In this document: positions 60,067 through 64,000 of the stretch, one piece after another | Numbering within the stretch: position 1 is the stretch's first letter | Layout of the letters: each line of letters starts with the position of its first letter | DNA from: Parapristionchus giblindavisi | Lineage: Eukaryota > Nematoda > Chromadorea > Rhabditida > Diplogasteridae | DNA: 64,000 nt | Direction: 5' to 3' | Assembly (NCBI GenBank): GCA_943737045.1 | Contig: CALSFV010000016.1 | Location: 726,001-790,000 of the forward strand | The notes under the pieces: model-generated | Database searches by the model: none | Told to the model about the DNA's origin: nothing | What the model saw: the letters and a program-made list of their open reading frames with translations, nothing else | Program-made: the position numbers and the translations under genes

Positions 60067-60590
60067 ATGTTCGATTTCGCGCTTGGATTATACAAGGGAA
60101 TGCTTGAGGAAGTGCAGAAGGGAGTAGGAATTGCCCCACTCGCTGAATCATTTCATGAATTCCAACAGTCCACTTCATCCGAAGCCCATGGGATGGGCAT
60201 TGCGTATTACGAAGAAGGGAGCGAGATACGATCCAAAGGCTAGACAGTTGGTCGCTGATCTCTTCGAGGATTACTTCACTCATTCGAAGAAACTTCGAGA
60301 GGAAGAGATATAACGAAGAATGAATGATAGAACTGATATCCTTCCTTCTGAACGAATGTCCCATGAACAGATTAAGAATTGCATTCGATCTCTCGTTGCT
60401 GCTAAGAAGAAGGAATTGGAGGCTAAAGGTATCCATAGTAGAAGAAGAAGAGCGCTTTTGGATGATGTAGAGAAAGATTTCGAAGAAGAAGATCTGCCCG
60501 TTAAGGAGGAAGTGGATGTGGCCGAAGATGAGAGAGTGATAACTTCGGATCAGGGCTGGGATTTGACGTTTGACGATTTGACGGATTGAC
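60067..60590 (+). pseudogene. decayed gene of the foldback transposon, GWAL-type domain
   Basis: A frame starting at 60131 reads PMGWALRITKKGARYDPKAR and then LFEDYFTHSKKL-REEEI, hits TAA (60311-60313), and resumes in the same frame as RRMNDRTDILPSERMSHEQI and a Lys/Glu-rich tail. The GWAL-K-...-F-x-L-x-x-x-F ... Q-I pattern recalls a small helical domain found in many animal transposon-linked zinc-finger proteins (GWALK...R......L...F..G); this likeness is from memory and tentative. A preceding frame from ATG 60067 (MFDFALGLYKGMLEE) is offset by one base, implying a frameshift. The C-terminal codons (GWDLTFDDLTD) come from the hAT-like MITE at 60551. So the copy has a frameshift, an in-frame stop and a MITE insertion. 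Confidence 0.55.
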
Positions 60591-61055
60591 GGTATCCATC
60601 CGTCAAATTATTTTTTGACGAAAAGCGTCAAATTTTATCCGTCAAATCCGTCAAAAATTAAAGCGATAATAAAACGTGAAAAGGGCGAGAATAATCAATA
60701 AAAATATGTAATTTTTAAATTATATATTTTCAACTACCATCTCTTTATTTTTCACGATAAATGAAGTACTGTAAATGTGTTCAGTAGTGAACACAATCGC
60801 TTTTCGTCATGCAATAAGAACATCCAAATTTATGATATCGCGTATTTAACTACGAATCGATGTTTATGTTATGTCGTTGTGTTTTTTTGTTGCTCTCAGT
60901 TGAAAACCCTTGGTAAAAGATGATTTTGAATTGAGCAAGAGCCATTTACAATATTTTGACGAATTTGACGGATTTGACGGTATTTGACGGATTTTCTAAC
61001 CGTCAAATTGACGTTGTGACGAATCCGTAAAATTTTCATTTGACGCCCAGCCCTG
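60551..61055 (+). mobile_element. hAT-like MITE nested in the foldback gene
   Basis: 505 bp with ends CAGGGCTGGGATTTGACG and TTTGACGCCCAGCCCTG, flanked by CTTCGGAT (60543-60550) and CGTCGGAT (61056-61063), a 7/8 octamer duplication. The interior is packed with TTTGACGGAT / CCGTCAAAT words. On removal the host frame would continue AIYDIYDFS-stop, supporting the insertion interpretation. Confidence 0.9.
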
Positions 61056-61892
61056 CGTCGGATGCCATCTATGATATCTACGATTTCTCATAGTTTTTCG
61101 ACGGTTCCATGGATATTCTTTATTCAAACAGTTTCTTCGACCTTAACGATCAATAAACTAATATCAATAAATGATAAATAAGAACAGTGAAAATGAAATT
61201 GCACAATAAAAAAAGATCTTCCACGAAAGAATTAAAAAATCGTTAAAAAATCAGTTTTCGATTCATATCTCAAAAATGGTTGTTTTTGAGAATTCGAACC
61301 ACTAAGACAATTTTTTCAGGTTGTTTCGAGATACAGGGTTTAAATATGCTAATGAGTACATTAACATAAGTTTGAGCTGATTTACAACCAAAAATGTGAT
61401 TTGAGAGAAAATTGCACTAAGTCCAGGACGATGATATACAGTATCCCTATTGGGCGGACAGAGTTGGGTTAAATGGTATATCAGCATACCCCAATTCGAG
61501 GACGGGGAATCCGAATCTGCAATAAAACTCTTATCCTTTAGAGAAAAATTTCGAGAAACATCGCATTTTGTATGCAAAAAAACAGTTTTCATACAATAAC
61601 ACATGAAGAACAACATTTCCGACCATATCCTTAGTTGAGTTATTTATAGAGGAGGTCATTAGGAACCGAATGGAAAAATTTTTTACACTGTTGCTCAAAA
61701 ACGAAGCGAGTTACATTCATTTGAAGTTGACGGTAAAAAAAATTGCATAATTATGCAAATTACGAAAAACAAAATTTCAAAATGTTGTTTTCGCACTCAG
61801 TTAGGCCAGTCTAACAACTATCAATAAAAAAAGAGGAAAAATATTTTTTTCTGTGCAATGGCTTCATACACTTTTACAGGAGATCCGTGATA

Positions 61893-62418
61893 TAAAGTAT
61901 CTAAGTAAGTAAAAGTATTGGAGACGTAGCGGCCGAAACACCATAGGGCACATTGCTAGTTAACTTATTTAATCAAAAAATTTATATTTAAAGCGCATGC
62001 ATACTTATTCTTGTACATCTGTTAATAATATTAATTTAATTTAATGCACTATACATATAAGTTTTAAGGTGTGAACTTTAAAAAAAAATTGTGCTTCATG
62101 GTGTTTCGGCAGCTACGTCCATGTTTATTTCAGGAGAGAATACAATGAACCTTTTTTGAGCCCTGGAGAAAATATTGAAACATACTGTACCGGTACTCAC
62201 CTGGTGTCTTCGTGCCTTTAATAACGGGATTCACATTTACCTTTTACCCTTTCTCCGATTTTGATCTTTGATCTTTACAAGTATTTGTTATGGTGGATGT
62301 GGTTGAGTTTCAAAAACTTTTTTCAGAAACAATTCCTTCTGTCATATTTTAAGTTGTTTTCTATTCCGCCCAAAACACAATACGAAGATTTTGGAATGTG
62401 ATAGGCTTTATTCATTTT
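61893..62418. other. no gene recognised
   Basis: Includes an imperfect inverted pair 'gacgtagc.gccgaaacacca' (61922) / 'tggtgtttcggcagctacgtc' (62099), a possible small TIR element of about 195 bp (61922-62119), and GATCTTTGATCTTTACAAG (62262) in the same relative position as beside the MSP pseudogene. Confidence 0.5.
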
Positions 62419-63002
62419 TCAAGGGTTGTACTCGATGGGGAGGTTCTTTCTGCGAACCATACCGTCGCCCTGGAACCATTCACGACGGAACTGTTTGGCG
62501 GCTCCATCGGGGGTGTTGGTCCACTCGATGGTGATACGGTCGTTGTTGGTATCCTGAACGGTAATGTGATTACGGTAAAAACGAAAGACTACAGTAACCT
62601 CCTACAATAATCAATGTACAGTACCTCCTGCCCGTAGGAGAAAGCATCGCATGAAACGGCGATGAGGGCGTTTTCCTTGGGGTCGAGAACTCCCGTTCCG
62701 GGGTCGACACCGAGTCTCTTCATGTTGGTGGTCTTGAAGCCAAATCCGATACGGCGACCCGAGTTGTTGGTTACCTTAAATTATAAGTCATTTAGTAAAA
62801 ATAAAAGCCAAGCAACACTATGATCGTAAGACCGAAAGAATCTACAAGCTTATCCCAAAACCAAGACGACCTTAAAATAAGATCTTAAGTTGCTGATACT
62901 AACCTTGATATGGTAGGTGTGCTTGTCATCATAAGGAGCATTGAAGACGATCTTGGTACCAGGAGCAGTGATGATGTCACCGGGAGCAATTGATTGAGCC
63001 AT
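62419..63002 (-). CDS. msp: Major Sperm Protein, intact, three exons
   Basis: MSP assembles into the filaments that drive amoeboid crawling of nematode sperm and is also released as an oocyte-maturation signal. Exons on the minus strand: 62904-63002 (33 codons), 62625-62774 (50) and 62419-62553 (44 plus stop), all phase 0, giving 127 residues, the canonical length. Recognisable blocks: [10 protein letters not shown]..., [97 protein letters not shown]. This is the immunoglobulin-like MSP fold. Many MSP genes have fewer introns; two introns at conserved block edges are shared with the pseudogene at 42340-43249. A TATAAATA box lies about 36-43 bases upstream of the start codon. Confidence 0.98.
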
Positions 63003-63037
63003 AACTGACTCAAGTGACGAAAAGACCAAAAGGAGGG

Positions 63038-63045
63038 TATTTATA
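63038..63045 (-). promoter_or_regulatory. TATA box of the MSP gene
   Basis: TATAAATA on the minus strand, 36-43 bases before the MSP start codon. The same octamer is at 43285-43292 at the same distance from the pseudogene start, and the two flanks are alike for about 130 bp. Confidence 0.6.
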
Positions 63046-63419
63046 CTGAAGAATTTCCCCTAATTCAATAATGATTGAATTTGCATAATATTCAAAAGAC
63101 CTATAATTAAATTTAAAATAATGCTAATTTAATTTTTTTTCAGAAAAAATCACTAATTAAATTATCGTAACGGGAGGATGGGCTGAACTTGGAGATCACT
63201 TTGGAGACTCATTTCATATATATATTTTACCAACGTACATACGAACATAACAGAAAGCCATGCGAGTTCATATAAGAAGTTACCATAATCATCGATCAAT
63301 ATTTGGTGGCTACGTAACTTCTTACAATGACATTATGAACTTCACGAACGCGGCGAAGGCGCCGGCGTCGTGCAAACGTTATAATGGGCTCTCATAAAAC
63401 ACGAGTACTCTGGTATTTC

Positions 63420-63630
63420 AAAACTTAAAGTCTATTTGCACTCTCACTTTAAGTAGACTTGTAAGTCTACTTCAAGTGAAATGTGAGTCTATTTAAAGTG
63501 TGAGGTCATGATGTAAGTCTACTTAAAGTGAGGCGCAAGTCTACTTAAAGTGCAACAGTTACGTCACTCACTTGAAGTTTACTTATTGTTTGTATACTTT
63601 AAGTCAGTGACTTATTTTAAGTAGACTTTA
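63420..63630. repeat. AAGTCTACTTAAAGTG short repeats
   Basis: About eight occurrences of AAGT(C/A)TACTT(A/C)AAGTG in both orientations, some forming local palindromes (ACTTTAAGTAGACTTGTAAG). Confidence 0.8.
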
Positions 63631-63649
63631 AGAAAATTACTGTTTATGG

Positions 63650-64000
63650 ATGGAAAATGCTTGACATATGCTGGCTTTGAGGAATCCAGACACAATCAAT
63701 AATTATCACACTACTGTGGTTTGTGATTCGGAATAAATATACAAATATATGGTGCTAATTCCGAAAATGTTTATTCTTCACAACTAAGTCGTGATGTTTA
63801 ATGAATTATAATTACATGAATTCCTTGAAGAGAAATAAAACCTCTTTGAAAGACAACAAATACAACCTTTCCATTTTCACTCCTCGGGTACCCCCGAGAA
63901 GTTTCCCAAAAACTTATGTTATCTAACACAGATCGAATCTGGTCAGATGCTCAAGCGTACCTTGAGTTACTGGGATAAATCCAAAGAAGGGAAAGAATGC
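63650..64000. repeat. dispersed repeat shared with 38.6-39.1 kb
   Basis: GCTGGCTTTGAGGAATCCAGA (63668) and CTCCTCGGGTACCCCCGAGA (63881) through CCTTGAGTTACTGGGATAAA match 38650-38790 and 38947-39045 in order and orientation. The copy runs off the window end. No gene recognised. Confidence 0.8.

Larger units (their letters stand above)
59165..61892. mobile_element. 2.7-kb foldback transposon with internal gene
   Basis: Terminal inverted repeats of about 660 bp (59165-59830 and 61231-61892) begin TATCACGGATCTCCTGTAAA and are flanked by TA (59163-59164 and 61893-61894). The arms are so alike that 104-codon frames at 59449-59763 (+) and 61302-61616 (-) translate identically. These frames look non-coding in composition and are shown here only as a measure of arm identity. 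Between the arms is a decayed gene (60067-60590) and a nested hAT-like MITE (60551-61055). A related end sequence occurs at about 19952. Confidence 0.88.

Overview
This window is nuclear DNA of a nematode. The evidence is a Major Sperm Protein (MSP) gene whose 127 codons follow the canonical nematode MSP length and order, an MSP-domain (SSP/MSD-type) sperm protein fragment, and multi-exon genes with GT..AG introns, some under 50 nt, with short TTTTCAG-like acceptors. I cannot fix the genus. Introns are often long and full of small transposons, so it is not a compact genome of the C. elegans kind.

Layout. 1-8.5 kb: non-coding, with purine-rich tracts and several MITEs (short non-autonomous DNA transposons). 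8.57-17.09 kb (+): a complete 14-exon pyruvate dehydrogenase kinase gene (405 aa) whose introns carry at least six mobile elements. 18.2-19.5 kb (+): a small 3-exon gene for a CDCA3/Tome-1-like protein (101 aa). 20-28.5 kb: foldback and hAT-like elements, a perfect 26-bp hairpin and a 2.7-kb palindrome with 1.16-kb arms. 28.8-37.7 kb: a 9-kb inverted repeat whose arms each carry a diverged ubiquitin-like exon; its centre holds an MSP-domain gene remnant on the minus strand. 39.6-40.0 kb (-): two exons of a membrane protein, perhaps the N-terminus of a P-glycoprotein. 42.3-43.2 kb (-): an MSP pseudogene broken by a TTAA-flanked MITE and two stop codons. 44-52 kb: foldback DNA, a 63-bp repeat, a weak two-exon candidate on the minus strand and a 176-bp satellite. 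52.25-58.7 kb (+): 17 exons (715 codons) ending a large conserved gene of helical character, perhaps the C-terminal part of a giant ubiquitin hydrolase. 59.2-61.9 kb: a 2.7-kb foldback transposon with a decayed internal gene, itself hit by a hAT-like MITE. 62.4-63.0 kb (-): an intact MSP gene.

The strongest theme is transposon biology. At least seven short TIR families can be delimited to the base by their target-site duplications (8 bp, 5 bp, TTAA or TA), with nested and tandem insertions that give relative ages. Three unrelated element families carry tRNA-like cassettes with A- and B-box sequences; in two of these the cassette lies inside precisely bounded TIR elements. A short GATCTTT repeat recurs in introns and flanks across the whole window. 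The host genes do not form an obvious shared pathway: PDHK regulates mitochondrial pyruvate oxidation, MSP is the sperm cytoskeletal and signalling protein, and the CDCA3-like protein suggests cell-cycle control.
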